Below, piece after piece: positions 1 through 9,376 of a stretch of 64,000 bases of DNA (positions within the stretch are counted from its first letter, which is position 1; each line of letters begins with the position of its first letter). Location: positions 558,001-622,000 of the forward strand of contig NZ_JFJY01000002.1 of NCBI RefSeq assembly GCF_002115785.1. The letters are read 5' to 3'. The stretch is from Thalassospira sp. MCCC 1A03138. Its GTDB lineage: Bacteria; Pseudomonadota; Alphaproteobacteria; Rhodospirillales; Thalassospiraceae. The position numbers and the translations under genes are program-made. The notes beneath the pieces were generated by a model. It saw only the letters and a list, made by a program, of their open reading frames with translations. It made no database searches and had not been told where the DNA came from.

Positions 1-482
1 TGGTTGACCAGAATGGCCAGACCCGCACTGAACAGGATTTCCGCGGGAAATACATGCTGATTTATTTCGGCTATACCTATTGCCCGGATGTGTGCCCGAC
101 CGAATTGCAGGTGATGGGCAATGCGCTTGATGCACTTGATCCAGAAATTGCCAATGAGGTAACGCCGGTCTTTATTTCGGTTGACCCGGAACGCGATACG
201 GTTGATGCGATTGCGGCCTATGTTCCGCATTTTCACGAACGTATGGTTGGCCTGACCGGAACGCTTGAACAGACTACAGCCGCGGCAAAGACTTTCCGTG
301 TGTATTACGCCAAGGCATATGCCGATGGGGAATCAAAGGATTCGGATGCCTATCTGATGGATCATTCGTCCTTTGTGTATCTGATGGGACGTGATGGGTC
401 ATTTATCCGTCACTTTAATTACGGAACAGCCCCGGAAGATATGGCAAAGGGCATTACCGAGGTCGTTAAGAAGAACGGATGA
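1..482 (+). CDS. SCO1/SenC-family copper chaperone (5' end outside window)
   Basis: The frame is open from the first bases of the window, so this is the C-terminal part of a thioredoxin-fold SCO1/SenC/PrrC protein. The CPDVC motif just after the YFGYTYC strand is the family's CxxxC copper site, and the conserved distal histidine lies in the MDHSSF segment. The family delivers copper to the CuA centre of cytochrome c oxidase or acts as a periplasmic thiol reductase, anchored on the outer face of the inner membrane. The signal or anchor segment is missing because it lies upstream. An internal ATG at position 54 falls after conserved sequence and is not the real start. The family call is secure; which oxidase it serves cannot be seen here. 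Confidence 0.9.
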   Translation, partial: VDQNGQTRTEQDFRGKYMLIYFGYTYCPDVCPTELQVMGNALDALDPEIANEVTPVFISVDPERDTVDAIAAYVPHFHERMVGLTGTLEQTTAAAKTFRVYYAKAYADGESKDSDAYLMDHSSFVYLMGRDGSFIRHFNYGTAPEDMAKGITEVVKKNG

Positions 483-524
483 TTACCGCGTTTCTGTTGC
501 GGCATTCAGGGAAACCGGAAGAAT

Positions 525-1862
525 ATGGAATTATCTGCAATGCAGCTTCCGGGCCTGATTATTGCCGCACCTTCGTCAAATAGCGGCAAGACGGTTCTGA
601 CGCTTGGCCTTTTGCGTGCACTTGCCAATCGGGGTGTTCGTGTTACAGCGGCGAAAACCGGACCGGACTATATAGACCCGGCATTTCAGGCCGCGGCGTG
701 TCGAGAAAAATGTATCAATCTTGATCCCTGGGCGATGTCCGGTGATCAGATCGTTGCGCTTGCCCAGCGGCAGGCCGGGGACAAGTCCCTTCTTCTGTGT
801 GAAGGTGTGATGGGCCTGTTTGACGGGGCGGCGGACGGTAGTGGATCGACTGCCGATCTTGCGGCGATGATGAACTGGCCGGTTGTGCTGGTTATTGATG
901 TCAAGGGGCAGTCGGTATCGGCTGCCGCGGTGATCGCCGGGTTTGCCAGTTTTCGCAAGGATGTGAAGATTGCGGCTGTGATCCTAAACCGGGTTGGCAG
1001 TGATCGGCACCGTGTGATGATCGAAACGGCGTGCCGCGAACATCTTCCGGAAATTCCTGTGATCGGGGCGGTCCGGCGCAGTGATGCATTATCGCTGCCC
1101 GAACGGCATCTTGGCCTTGTGCAGGCAGGCGAATATGACGCGCTTGATGTGTTTCTTGATCAGGCGGCCGGCATTATTGCCGAGGATGTCAATCTTGATC
1201 AGTTGATCGGTCTGGTAAGCGGGAGGAAACTTGCGGTGGGGTCTGGTAATGGTTCGGATGCGGTCATCGGTATCCCGCCATTGGGGCAGCATATCGCCAT
1301 CGCGCGGGACACGGCCTTTGCCTTTGCCTACCCGCATCTTCTTGAAGACTGGCATCGTCAGGGGGCGGAATTATCTTTCTTTTCACCGCTTGCCGATGAA
1401 ACCCCCAGCAATGGGGCGAACGCGGTCTATCTGCCGGGCGGTTATCCGGAGCTGCATGGTGAACGATTGGCGAGAGCAGGGAATTTCAAAGCGACTCTTG
1501 CGGTGATGGCAGCCAAAAATACCCCGATCTATGGTGAATGCGGTGGCTACATGGTGCTGGGCGAGGCACTGATTGATGCGTCAGGCCAACATCACGAGAT
1601 GCTTGGGCTTTTGCCCCTTGTGACGAGCTTTGCGGATCGCAAGCTGCATTTGGGATATCGAACACTGGTTTTGTCCGAGGCCACAGCTTTGGGGGCGGTT
1701 GGAACGATCCTTCGCGGGCATGAGTTTCATTATGCCTCGACAATCAAAGCCGATGGTACGCCCCTTGGAAATATGGCTACGGCAACTGGTGATGACCTTG
1801 GCAGCGCCGGTTTGATGAAGGGCAGTGTTTTCGGCTCGTTCTTTCATCTGATCTGCCAGTAG
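525..1862 (+). CDS. cobB: Cobyrinate a,c-diamide synthase
   Basis: This enzyme amidates side chains a and c of the corrin ring (hydrogenobyrinate or cobyrinate) using ATP and glutamine, in cobalamin synthesis in the cytosol. The 445 residues match the usual length. An N-terminal dethiobiotin-synthetase-like ATPase carries a P-loop (APSSNSGKT, residues about 15-23). The C-terminal class I glutamine amidotransferase has its nucleophile in YGECGGYM and a histidine near the end (SFFHLI). The start at 525 was kept, although an ATG at 540 directly before the conserved LPGLIIAAPSS strand is also possible. No other cobalamin genes are adjacent. The symbol follows the common cobB/cbiA usage. Confidence 0.92.
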   Translation: MELSAMQLPGLIIAAPSSNSGKTVLTLGLLRALANRGVRVTAAKTGPDYIDPAFQAAACREKCINLDPWAMSGDQIVALAQRQAGDKSLLLCEGVMGLFDGAADGSGSTADLAAMMNWPVVLVIDVKGQSVSAAAVIAGFASFRKDVKIAAVILNRVGSDRHRVMIETACREHLPEIPVIGAVRRSDALSLPERHLGLVQAGEYDALDVFLDQAAGIIAEDVNLDQLIGLVSGRKLAVGSGNGSDAVIGIPPLGQHIAIARDTAFAFAYPHLLEDWHRQGAELSFFSPLADETPSNGANAVYLPGGYPELHGERLARAGNFKATLAVMAAKNTPIYGECGGYMVLGEALIDASGQHHEMLGLLPLVTSFADRKLHLGYRTLVLSEATALGAVGTILRGHEFHYASTIKADGTPLGNMATATGDDLGSAGLMKGSVFGSFFHLICQ

Positions 1863-1944
1863 TTTCGGTTGGCGATCTTTACAGCTTGAAAGCCCGCCAT
1901 ATGATACAATTGAACAATAAAATGATTGCCGGACGAGAGAGACG

Positions 1945-2406
1945 ATGAAAGAGCCGACGCATGAGGCAGACAAAGCCCGGTTTTGGGAATCCAAGACGTT
2001 GGAGCAGATGACGCCACAGGAATGGGAAGCCGTTTGTGACGGTTGCGGCAAGTGCTGTCTGCACAAACTTCAGGACGAAGATACCGACTTTGTCTACTAC
2101 ACATCAGTCGCCTGTCGATTGCTGGATTGCGAAACCTGCAGCTGCAAGGATTATCCAAATCGAACCCAGCATGTGCCTGACTGTGTGCAACTTTCGCAGG
2201 AAAACGTCACGACATTGTCCTGGATGCCATCAACATGTGCTTATCGTTTGATGGCTGAAGGAAAAGGATTGCCTGACTGGCATCCACTTATTACGGGGCG
2301 CTCAGATTCTACGATCTCGGCCGGAATGTCGATTAAGGGAATGGTGATCTCGGAGGATGACGCACACCCTGATCTGACCCGATATATTGTAAAATGGCCT
2401 GCTTGA
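1945..2406 (+). CDS. YcgN-family cysteine-cluster protein (UPF0260)
   Basis: A 153-residue cytosolic protein of the YcgN/YkgJ CxxCxxCC family. The pattern CDGCGKCC (residues about 31-38), a second cluster CRLLDCETCSC and a later cysteine in the VPDCVQL segment form the conserved set, thought to bind zinc or an iron-sulfur cluster. The biochemical role of the family is not established. The ATG at 1945 sits behind a GAGAGA ribosome binding site. The gene stands alone on this strand and is followed by a strong terminator, so it is probably a single-gene transcript. Confidence 0.88.
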   Translation: MKEPTHEADKARFWESKTLEQMTPQEWEAVCDGCGKCCLHKLQDEDTDFVYYTSVACRLLDCETCSCKDYPNRTQHVPDCVQLSQENVTTLSWMPSTCAYRLMAEGKGLPDWHPLITGRSDSTISAGMSIKGMVISEDDAHPDLTRYIVKWPA

Positions 2407-2478
2407 AGGCGTAACCCAGAGTAGATGCACCTATGCCAAAATAGGTGGTTGATTACTTCTTAAGTATAAGTATCCTGC

Positions 2479-2526
2479 AAACCGAACAATTGTGCGGCAT
2501 GTGCGCAATTGTTCGGTTTGTTTTTA
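2479..2526 (+). terminator. Rho-independent terminator after the ycgN-like gene
   Basis: A 14-bp perfect stem, AAACCGAACAATTG paired with CAATTGTTCGGTTT, closes a short GC-rich loop and is followed by a T run. It lies between the Cys-cluster gene and the chemotaxis transducer. Confidence 0.85.
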
Positions 2527-2589
2527 TACATGCCTATAAATGACCGGGTTTGTAGTTAGAGATCCGGACAGCACAAGGAAGATATCCGG

Positions 2590-4080
2590 ATGGGTTTTGC
2601 GTCACTTTTCAATAATGGCAGTTCGCAGGAAGGGCAGCAGATTGTAAATGCGCTGAGCCTGTCGATGGCCGTTATCGAGTTTTCGATCGATGGCAAGGTT
2701 TTGACTGCCAACGATAATTTCCTGAAGACAATGGGATTCTCGATTGAGGAGATTGTTGGTCGGAATCATTCGATGTTCGTCCCGCGTGAAATCAGCAGTA
2801 GTGAAGAATACCGGAAATTCTGGGAACAGCTTCGCAACGGCAAATTTTCGTCCGGTGCGGTGCCGCGTGTGCGCAAAAATGGCGAGATGATTTGGCTTGA
2901 AGCGACTTACAACCCGATTCTTGGCAAAGACGGAAAGCCGACGAAGGTCGTCAAATTTGCATCCGACATTACAGCGCGTCGCGTTGAGCGTGCAGTCCTG
3001 CAAAGTGTATTTGATGCGATGGAAAAATCGCAGGCCGTGATTGAGTTTGACCTGAACGGCATTATCCTTAAGGCAAACAAGAATTTTCTCGATACCATGG
3101 GATACAGTCTCAATGAAATTATCGGCAAGCATCACAGCATGTTTGTTGAGCCAGCATATCGTGACTCTGCTGAGTATCGCTCGTTCTGGGAAACCCTCAA
3201 AACCGGGAATTTTCACACTGGCCAATTCAAACGTGTCGGCAAGGGTGGCAAGGAAATTTGGATTGAAGCGTCCTATAACCCGGTGCTTGATCCGGTTGGA
3301 AAACCTTTCAAGGTGATCAAGTTCGCGACAGATATTACTGAGCAAACCCTTCTGTTGCTTGAGCTTAAGACCATGATTGATCAGAACTTTACCGAGATCG
3401 ATAGCAACATTGCAGCCTTGGGCAATTCGGCCAATCAAAGTGTCAGCACGTCGGAGGAAACCTCGCAAACGGTGCAGACTGTAGCGGCCAGTGCGGAGCA
3501 GATGGCGGCATCGATTGCAGAAATTTCGCGCAGCATGGCGCAGTCACGTGATGAAACGGAGCGCGCGTTTGATCAGACGATTAGTGCCAACAATTCTACC
3601 CAGCGAATGGCGGAAGTTGTCGAATCGATGGGAAGCATTGTTGAAGTCATTCAGGACATTGCCGGGCAGATTAACCTGTTGGCACTGAATGCGACGATCG
3701 AAAGTGCACGTGCAGGCGACGCCGGCAAGGGATTTGCAGTTGTTGCCAACGAAGTCAAAAATCTTGCCAATCAGGCGGCTCGTGCGACCGAGCAGATTTC
3801 CGATGAAATTTCGGGCATTCAGTCAATATCGTCCGAGGTTGTCGGTGCTCTTGAAACCATCCGTCATTCGGTAGAAACGGTGCGGGACAGTGTCACCAAC
3901 ATATCCTCGGCGGTAGAGGAACAGAGTGCGGTGACCGAAGGTGTTTCGGAAAACATGCGGTTGATGGCTGGTGCGGTTGATGGTCTTTCCCGAAACCTTG
4001 ATAACATCAAGTCTACCACGGGAATGGTTGCCGACTCGGTCAGTCGGACGCGCAAGGCCGCGGAAGTTCTGGCGCGTTAA
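2590..4080 (+). CDS. Cytosolic PAS-PAS methyl-accepting chemotaxis transducer
   Basis: A 496-residue chemoreceptor without any membrane segment. Two PAS domains in tandem (about residues 17-130 and 140-255) share the repeated pattern of a GF/GYS strand, a K/RNHSMFV-like segment and a D-I-T ending. They are followed by a signalling domain whose hairpin tip (about 356-400) carries the canonical [13 protein letters not shown] sequence that contacts CheA/CheW. By architecture it resembles Aer or BdlA and probably senses redox state or a bound cofactor inside the cell. No che genes are nearby, so it would feed a remote array. The ATG at 2590 follows an AAGGAAGA ribosome binding site. The ligand is unknown. 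Confidence 0.9.
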   Translation: MGFASLFNNGSSQEGQQIVNALSLSMAVIEFSIDGKVLTANDNFLKTMGFSIEEIVGRNHSMFVPREISSSEEYRKFWEQLRNGKFSSGAVPRVRKNGEMIWLEATYNPILGKDGKPTKVVKFASDITARRVERAVLQSVFDAMEKSQAVIEFDLNGIILKANKNFLDTMGYSLNEIIGKHHSMFVEPAYRDSAEYRSFWETLKTGNFHTGQFKRVGKGGKEIWIEASYNPVLDPVGKPFKVIKFATDITEQTLLLLELKTMIDQNFTEIDSNIAALGNSANQSVSTSEETSQTVQTVAASAEQMAASIAEISRSMAQSRDETERAFDQTISANNSTQRMAEVVESMGSIVEVIQDIAGQINLLALNATIESARAGDAGKGFAVVANEVKNLANQAARATEQISDEISGIQSISSEVVGALETIRHSVETVRDSVTNISSAVEEQSAVTEGVSENMRLMAGAVDGLSRNLDNIKSTTGMVADSVSRTRKAAEVLAR

Positions 4081-4272
4081 CCGTCTGATTTCCTATACAG
4101 ATGTATCGAACTGCAGGATGGCCGATGCATTCGGCCGCCCAGTTTTGTTTGTGCGGTGACGGTTTTGAGACTTTATCGCGAAAACAAATCTGAACAGCTT
4201 GCCTAATGTTCATTGTCTCAGCAAAAATAGACACTCATTGCAAATGATCCGCAAACAACGCGGTGACGGGGA

Positions 4273-5025
4273 ATGTCGAGTGAATATATGCGCATAGATG
4301 TTCTGGGTGTTGGCGAGGCATTCGATCCCGCCTTTGAAAACTCATCCGTCGTGGTGAGTGCAAATGGCTATAGGCTGATGATCGACTGTGGGGCAACAGT
4401 GCCCGGATTGCTGATGCGCAAGTTTCCCGATCCGGATGCCATTGATGCGATTTATTTCACCCACATGCATCCCGATCACGTTTTCGGACTGGTGCCGGTT
4501 ATGCTGAACTGGCGCGATGACGGTCGATCAAAGCCGATCCATATCATTGCGACACCTGCGGTACGCAATCATCTGGAAAAGATCATGGAGCTTGGCTTTG
4601 CCGGGCTTGGAAGTGCGTGGCCGTTTGAAATTATCTGGCATGCGGTGCCGGAAACCACGCAGATAGGTCCGTTCGAAACCAAATTTGCCCGTTCCGATCA
4701 CAGCGTTCAGAACCATGCAATTTTGCTGCGTTTCGAAAATAAGGGTTTTGCCTATTCCGGTGACGGTAACGTGACAGCCGATACTACAGCGCTTTTTACC
4801 GCTGCTGATCTGGTGTTTCAGGAAACATATTTGCCCAAGCATGATCCAAAACATGCCGCGCACTGCGATTTGGAAACTGTTCTGCAATTGGCATCTGATA
4901 TGCCCGGATCACGTTTCTGGCTCTATCACATCAAACGTGATGTAAGACGCGAGATCGCCGAACTTCTACGCGAAAATCCGCAGGTACGGGTTGCCGTACC
5001 TGGCGAAGTGATCGAAATCCGTTAG
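4273..5025 (+). CDS. Metallo-beta-lactamase-fold hydrolase, RNase Z-like
   Basis: A 250-residue MBL-fold protein. The metal-binding HxHxDH motif is seen as THMHPDH at about residues 63-69. Later metal ligands are plausibly the histidine in the RSDHSVQNH segment, the aspartate in YSGDGN and the histidine in HAAHCD. The layout resembles RNase Z and arylsulfatase-like branches, but the substrate cannot be read from sequence. The start is uncertain: ATG 4273 has little room for a ribosome binding site, whereas ATG 4288 begins right at the first conserved strand. It is convergent with the DUF1150 gene. Confidence 0.82.
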   Translation: MSSEYMRIDVLGVGEAFDPAFENSSVVVSANGYRLMIDCGATVPGLLMRKFPDPDAIDAIYFTHMHPDHVFGLVPVMLNWRDDGRSKPIHIIATPAVRNHLEKIMELGFAGLGSAWPFEIIWHAVPETTQIGPFETKFARSDHSVQNHAILLRFENKGFAYSGDGNVTADTTALFTAADLVFQETYLPKHDPKHAAHCDLETVLQLASDMPGSRFWLYHIKRDVRREIAELLRENPQVRVAVPGEVIEIR

Positions 5026-5048
5026 GGTGACGCCTCATCAAACCCAGC

Positions 5049-5073
5049 AAAAAGGCAGCCCATCGGCTGCCTT
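5049..5073 (-). terminator. Terminator between convergent MBL and DUF1150 genes
   Basis: The stem AAGGCAGCC/GGCTGCCTT has a 4-base loop. On the minus strand it runs into a U tract (the A run at 5049-5053 on the plus strand), so it ends the Hsp20-DUF1150 transcript. It may also stop the MBL transcript. Confidence 0.7.
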
Positions 5074-5104
5074 CTGATTTCCGCGATATCCTGATCGGGT
5101 CGTC

Positions 5105-5371
5105 TTAGTGAACCGAACGCGGGTCCATGTCGTGCTGGCGGATTGCCGCATGGGCTACGGCCTGACTTTCGAACGATGCGATATGGGTACCATCGGCGGT
5201 AAATACCCCAAAGACCGTTTCGTTGCTCTCGTCTTCAGGATTGGCCATCGCGCGCACATAAGCAAAATCGTGAATGCCAAGCATGGCAAAATCACCAGAC
5301 GAAAGCAGGTTCAAATCCTGTTCCGCGCCGCGGGTTTCTTTGGTCTCATGGTCTGAGATGCGATTGCTCAT
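5105..5371 (-). CDS. DUF1150-family small protein
   Basis: An 88-residue acidic protein of the DUF1150 family, which is restricted largely to alphaproteobacteria and typically sits next to an Hsp20 gene, as here. No catalytic motif is visible and the function is unknown. The start was set at 5371 because a good AAGGAG ribosome binding site lies 8-10 bases upstream. A longer reading to 5437 would overlap the end of the Hsp20 gene and has no such signal. It is 16 bases downstream of hsp20 on the same strand, so it is probably co-transcribed and heat-inducible with it. Confidence 0.82.
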   Translation of the reverse strand: MSNRISDHETKETRGAEQDLNLLSSGDFAMLGIHDFAYVRAMANPEDESNETVFGVFTADGTHIASFESQAVAHAAIRQHDMDPRSVH

Positions 5372-5387
5372 AAAACCACTCTCCTTG

Positions 5388-5891
5388 TTACGCCTTGCGG
5401 CTTTTATCTTCGACCGCGTCTGCGCCATTTTCAGCATCGACGGTCATATCTATGGTGCGTGACGAGACGGCTTTCTTCTTGGCAGAGTTGATCGCAATTT
5501 CACGTACCACCGGTTCAGGAACCGGACGGTTCAAATCCACATGCAAAAGACCGTTATCAAGATGGGCGCCAACAACTTCAATACCCTCGGCCAGTACAAA
5601 GGAACGCTGGAATTGGCGGGATGCTATACCGCGATGGATATAGATGCGGTTGCTGTCGTCTTCCTGATGCTTGCCACGAATAATCAACTGGTTGTCTTCG
5701 GTCGTTACCGACAGATCGTCTTCGGCAAATCCTGCGACCGCGACCGTGATACGCAGATGGTTTTCGCCGATTTGCTCGATATTATAAGGCGGATAGCCTT
5801 CTGCCTTGGTTTTGGAAACCTGATCAAGAACACGTTCGATCTGGTCAAACCCCAACAGCAGCGGACTGTTAAACATTGAAATTCGTGACAT
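5388..5891 (-). CDS. Small heat-shock protein, Hsp20/alpha-crystallin (IbpA-like)
   Basis: A 167-residue holdase chaperone that keeps unfolding proteins soluble in the cytosol. The alpha-crystallin domain spans about residues 35-130, with the family's typical ITVAVAGF strand and GLLHVDL strand. The C-terminal tail carries the I-x-I-like sequence REIAI used for oligomer assembly. The start is ATG 5891, because GAGGAGG lies 8 bases upstream; the longer frame to 5939 has no such site. The ribosome binding site is part of a small imperfect hairpin (see the regulatory entry), which suggests thermal control of translation. Confidence 0.92.
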   Translation of the reverse strand: MSRISMFNSPLLLGFDQIERVLDQVSKTKAEGYPPYNIEQIGENHLRITVAVAGFAEDDLSVTTEDNQLIIRGKHQEDDSNRIYIHRGIASRQFQRSFVLAEGIEVVGAHLDNGLLHVDLNRPVPEPVVREIAINSAKKKAVSSRTIDMTVDAENGADAVEDKSRKA

Positions 5892-5898
5892 AGGCAGC

Positions 5899-5918
5899 AC
5901 CTCCTCAGTAGAGCGAGT
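5899..5918 (-). promoter_or_regulatory. ROSE-like RNA thermometer hairpin over the hsp20 ribosome binding site
   Basis: Read on the minus strand, ACU-CG-CUC-UACU-GAG-GA-GGU folds into a hairpin. Outer and inner three-base stems flank an internal C-A/G-G mismatch, and the 3' arm contains the GAGGAGG ribosome binding site. A weak, mismatched helix occluding the site immediately upstream of an Hsp20 gene is the hallmark of the terminal hairpin of ROSE elements in alphaproteobacteria. The 5' hairpins of a full ROSE element were not worked out. This is inferred from base pairing only. Confidence 0.5.
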
Positions 5919-6127
5919 GTGATATCGACCAGACCCCACGCTTTTGGCGTTTCGGGCGTCTGAACATCTGACCCGACCCGTTCGGCATCAGACATATCTA
6001 TCTAATCGAATAAATGTGGTTTTCTATCGCATAGTCAAGACCCGGATTGATACTGTAACCGCGGAAACCTTGGGAATATGCGATATCAGACCTGTGTAAT
6101 ACGCAGATCATGACCGATCAGAGATGA

Positions 6128-7798
6128 TCATACAACGCGTTCCGGCAGTTCGGGCATATTTTCCAGTGCATAGTAGGCAACAGTCTGATCCTTTCCGCGC
6201 AAGGCCACTTCATGCATCACCGCATTTTCAGGTAATGGAATCGGCCCATGGTCGAAAATTGCTTTTGATATCACCAACGGCACACCATGCTTTTTGGTCT
6301 GGCTTTCCAGTCTTGCCGCCGTATTGATCGTGTCGCCGATGGCGCTGATGTTTTCGCGGCCGGGTGGCCCCATTTCGCCAACAATCGCTTCGCCCATGTG
6401 AATGCCAATACCGATGCGTAATGTATGCGGAAGCTCTGATTTCAAATGTTCATTCAGATTTTCGATTCGGCGCAACATCCCCGCCGCCCCGTGAAGGGCA
6501 TCACGGATCATGGTTTCCGTATCGTCCGTATCAAGACCGTAAAGCGCCATCAGGCCATCACCGGTGAACTGGGCATAGAGCCCGCCACTTTCGCGTAAGG
6601 CTTCTGTCATTTCGGCAAAAAACTGGTTCAGGATGAACAGTACATCGTAGGGCATTTTCTTTTCGCCCAAACGTGTCGAATCCCGAAGGTCGGTGAATAT
6701 GGAAACAACCTGACGTTCGCTACCGGACAAACCGCCGGGGCGGCGTCCATCCTGTGCGGTGGCGTTCGGCGGCAATAACGGCGCAACCGCAAGATCGTTT
6801 ACCGGCTTGATCTGGCAGGCCAATCGCATACCACGCGGCGCGTGGATGCTCTCAAGCGCGGCTGCTTCGATCTTGCCGGGGGCTGCAAGCTGATCAATGC
6901 CCGATCCGCAATGGATGCGGCATGTCGTGCAACGACCATGTCCGCCACAAACCGATGCCATCTGCACACCGGCATCGCGAAGGGCTTCAAGTGCCGTTGC
7001 CCCGGGGGCGACGCGGATCAGCTTGCCGTTGGGCATCAATAGCATCGGTCCGCGTTTGATGCGATCAACGGTCTGGCGAATTTGCCGCACGACAAAGGGT
7101 GCCAAAGCCAGAGAAATGGCAATTATCGTGCCTGGGAGAAGTGCATTTTCATAAAATTTTACTGCCGCGTCATTGACGTTTGCGGCATCCAGAACACCAA
7201 AAACATATTTGCGTCCGCCTTCTTCGGTCCGGCGAATGATTTCAGCGGATGCCGCGCCAAATCCGGCCAGTGCCAGTGTCGGGACAAGTACTGCTGATGC
7301 GCCAAGCACACCGCGCCAACGCGGGTAAAATGGCTTTAATCGCAGCCAGAAATGAATACCGATACAACCATGGGTCCAGACGACAATTACAGCGATTGCA
7401 TGCAATACGCCCTGGCCCGGAATAAACACGGCAAGATCAAGCAAAACACGTTCAAACGCCGAATCGACACCAAATCCGAGGTCGATGATCCGCGTTGCGA
7501 TTATATGGCGGAACAATAGAAATGGAATGCACAGACCAAGGATCATCTGTGTCCATTCGGATTTGCGCAGGCGCAGGGAGCGCCTGCTGGTCAGTCGCGC
7601 TGTCGCCAGAAGGAAATGCGTGATCGCAGCGCATAAAAGAAGAATTTCCAGCGGTGGGAATTGCCAGATACCGGTTGTAACCGGGACGATGGCTTCCATT
7701 GCTTCGGGCGAAATGATGCCAGCGGCCTGATTGATCAGATGCATGAAGACATATGCAAACAGCGTCAGACCGGAATAAAGCCGTAAATTCTGGATCAT
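6128..7798 (-). CDS. Membrane protein with 2Fe-2S ferredoxin and class III adenylate/guanylate cyclase domains
   Basis: A 556-residue three-part fusion. The N-terminal half is a membrane domain with about six hydrophobic segments (residues 1-240) and histidines that could bind haem, though this is not proven. Next is a plant-type 2Fe-2S ferredoxin domain with cysteines at 284, 290, 293 and 328 in the Cx5Cx2C...C pattern. The C-terminal class III nucleotide cyclase domain (about 362-545) contains metal-binding FTDLRDST and the later FTGDGLMA. The arrangement suggests that membrane redox state is converted into cAMP or cGMP. Substrate choice between ATP and GTP was not decided. It appears monocistronic. 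Confidence 0.88.
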   Translation of the reverse strand: MIQNLRLYSGLTLFAYVFMHLINQAAGIISPEAMEAIVPVTTGIWQFPPLEILLLCAAITHFLLATARLTSRRSLRLRKSEWTQMILGLCIPFLLFRHIIATRIIDLGFGVDSAFERVLLDLAVFIPGQGVLHAIAVIVVWTHGCIGIHFWLRLKPFYPRWRGVLGASAVLVPTLALAGFGAASAEIIRRTEEGGRKYVFGVLDAANVNDAAVKFYENALLPGTIIAISLALAPFVVRQIRQTVDRIKRGPMLLMPNGKLIRVAPGATALEALRDAGVQMASVCGGHGRCTTCRIHCGSGIDQLAAPGKIEAAALESIHAPRGMRLACQIKPVNDLAVAPLLPPNATAQDGRRPGGLSGSERQVVSIFTDLRDSTRLGEKKMPYDVLFILNQFFAEMTEALRESGGLYAQFTGDGLMALYGLDTDDTETMIRDALHGAAGMLRRIENLNEHLKSELPHTLRIGIGIHMGEAIVGEMGPPGRENISAIGDTINTAARLESQTKKHGVPLVISKAIFDHGPIPLPENAVMHEVALRGKDQTVAYYALENMPELPERVV

Positions 7799-7928
7799 GG
7801 CATTCCATTTTACTGGCAGAAATTTTGCTAAAGTCCAGTATCAGGCGCAATCATAAACAAATCGTATTGCGGAATGTTCTGAAAACTTCCAGCCGGTTGC
7901 GCATGCATCACTATATCTTGAAACGCAA

Positions 7929-7960
7929 AACGGACCGCCATCGAAATGCCGCGGTCCGTT
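7929..7960 (-). terminator. Terminator downstream of the glutamine amidotransferase gene
   Basis: AACGGACCGC pairs with GCGGTCCGTT around a 12-base loop. On the minus strand the stem ends in a short U tract, just past the end of the amidotransferase gene. Confidence 0.7.
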
Positions 7961-7990
7961 ATAAGGGGATAATGCCTTCCCGATCCTGGG

Positions 7991-8716
7991 TCAGGCGGCT
8001 TTAACCGCCCGATTACCCCGCAGGAAATTGAGCATCCATTTGGCAAACAGTTGGCTATCAAGCTTTTCGTCAAGTGACTTGGTTGCCTTTGAATGTACGT
8101 CTTCGGGCAACAATGTGTATCGTGCCTTCAGCAATGCTTCTTCATAGGGGCGCTGGAATTCCGGATGCGGCTGGATCGAAGCAGCGGTTTCGCCGTATTG
8201 AATAGCGGCATAGGGGCAGAATTCGGAGCTTGCCCAAACATTTGCGCCTTCGGGCAATTCTATCACCTGATCCTGATGGAATGCGTTCAGCTTGAACTTG
8301 GCCGGCGCATTTCCAAGCCAGATCGGGGCCGTTTTGCTGGTGGTGTATTCATGAACACCAATACCCCAGCCTTTGTCAGATTTGACGACCGTGCCACCAA
8401 GGGCGGCGGCCAGAATCTGGTGACCAAAGCAGACCCCGAAAACAGGAATTTGTGCGGCGACGATATCGCGAAGCAATTCCTGCAAACGGATCATCCAGGG
8501 TTCGTTTTCATAAACACCATGCTTTGATCCGGTCACAATCCAGGCATCGACGGCATTCAGGTCTTCGGGGAATTGATCCAAAAGTACAGTCCAGGTCTGG
8601 AAGGCAAGCTCGGGATCCAATGCGCCAAGCATGGTTTCGAACATGGATGGATAGCTTTTGAATTCATCGCGAAGTTCTTCCGGAACAAGACCGGTTTCAA
8701 GAATGCCGATTTTCAT
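7991..8716 (-). CDS. Class I glutamine amidotransferase-like protein
   Basis: A 241-residue stand-alone GATase1 domain related to the glutaminase part of GMP synthase. The nucleophile elbow is FGVCFGHQ (about residue 98), and the catalytic histidine and glutamate are in QPHPEF near residue 180. Such free-standing proteins include gamma-glutamyl hydrolases acting on glutamyl-amines, but the substrate is not evident. It has no partner synthase gene next to it. The start at ATG 8716 begins directly with the first beta strand (MKIGILETG). Confidence 0.87.
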   Translation of the reverse strand: MKIGILETGLVPEELRDEFKSYPSMFETMLGALDPELAFQTWTVLLDQFPEDLNAVDAWIVTGSKHGVYENEPWMIRLQELLRDIVAAQIPVFGVCFGHQILAAALGGTVVKSDKGWGIGVHEYTTSKTAPIWLGNAPAKFKLNAFHQDQVIELPEGANVWASSEFCPYAAIQYGETAASIQPHPEFQRPYEEALLKARYTLLPEDVHSKATKSLDEKLDSQLFAKWMLNFLRGNRAVKAA

Positions 8717-8922
8717 GCGAGGCCTTTGAAATCATACTGTGATGTTGTTTTGCACATATGCCAGTGTCGCTGCAAAGACAAGCATGTTGCAGCAAGATTT
8801 CAGGCTTTCCAGACTAGTCGCCACAAATTTTGAATGCTAACAGATTGATTTCCCTGCGAATGGCAATTTGTGGCGTATGGCTGGTTTGCGTGGCGCACTT
8901 GCCATAAAGGTTAAGGTTTTCG

Positions 8923-9372
8923 CTATTTTTGCGCGATTGCGGCCTGATCCAATGTGTTCATCATCAGTTTATGCACGATCATTCCGGCGATCATCGCGAT
9001 CACAAAAATGATTGTTTCGATATGCCCAAAGGCAAGCGCACTAATCGCGGGACCCGGGCAATAGCCAACCATGCTCCACCCAATGCCGAACAATAGCCCG
9101 CCAATAACCAGATTGCGGTCAATGTCGCGTCGTTTCGGCAGTTCTATTGTCCCGCCGCAAATGGCAGTTCTGCGGGATTGGGCAAAGCGAAATATCGGGA
9201 ATGCGATAACAAGGGCACCCGCCATGACGAACGCAAGGCTGGGGTCCCAGTTTCCGGTCTGGATCGCTGCGATATCAAGGAAACCAAGAACCTTTTGGGG
9301 GTCTGTCATCCCCGAAATGATTAGGCCCAAGCCGAACAGGGCGCCACAGAAAGCAGAAGCAAGAATACGCAT
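8923..9372 (-). CDS. YeeE/YedE-type sulfur-transport membrane protein, second half (DUF6691-like)
   Basis: A 149-residue membrane protein with four or five hydrophobic helices. It carries the sequence GWSMVGYCPGPA, a cysteine motif typical of the C-terminal half of YeeE/YedE (TsuA-like) thiosulfate or sulfur transporters. The start ATG 9372 lies 4 bases after the stop of the preceding gene and follows a GGGGG ribosome binding site. A longer reading would overlap the upstream gene out of frame. Together the two genes look like one split transporter that brings reduced sulfur compounds across the inner membrane. Confidence 0.82.
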   Translation of the reverse strand: MRILASAFCGALFGLGLIISGMTDPQKVLGFLDIAAIQTGNWDPSLAFVMAGALVIAFPIFRFAQSRRTAICGGTIELPKRRDIDRNLVIGGLLFGIGWSMVGYCPGPAISALAFGHIETIIFVIAMIAGMIVHKLMMNTLDQAAIAQK

Positions 9373-9376
9373 TGAT

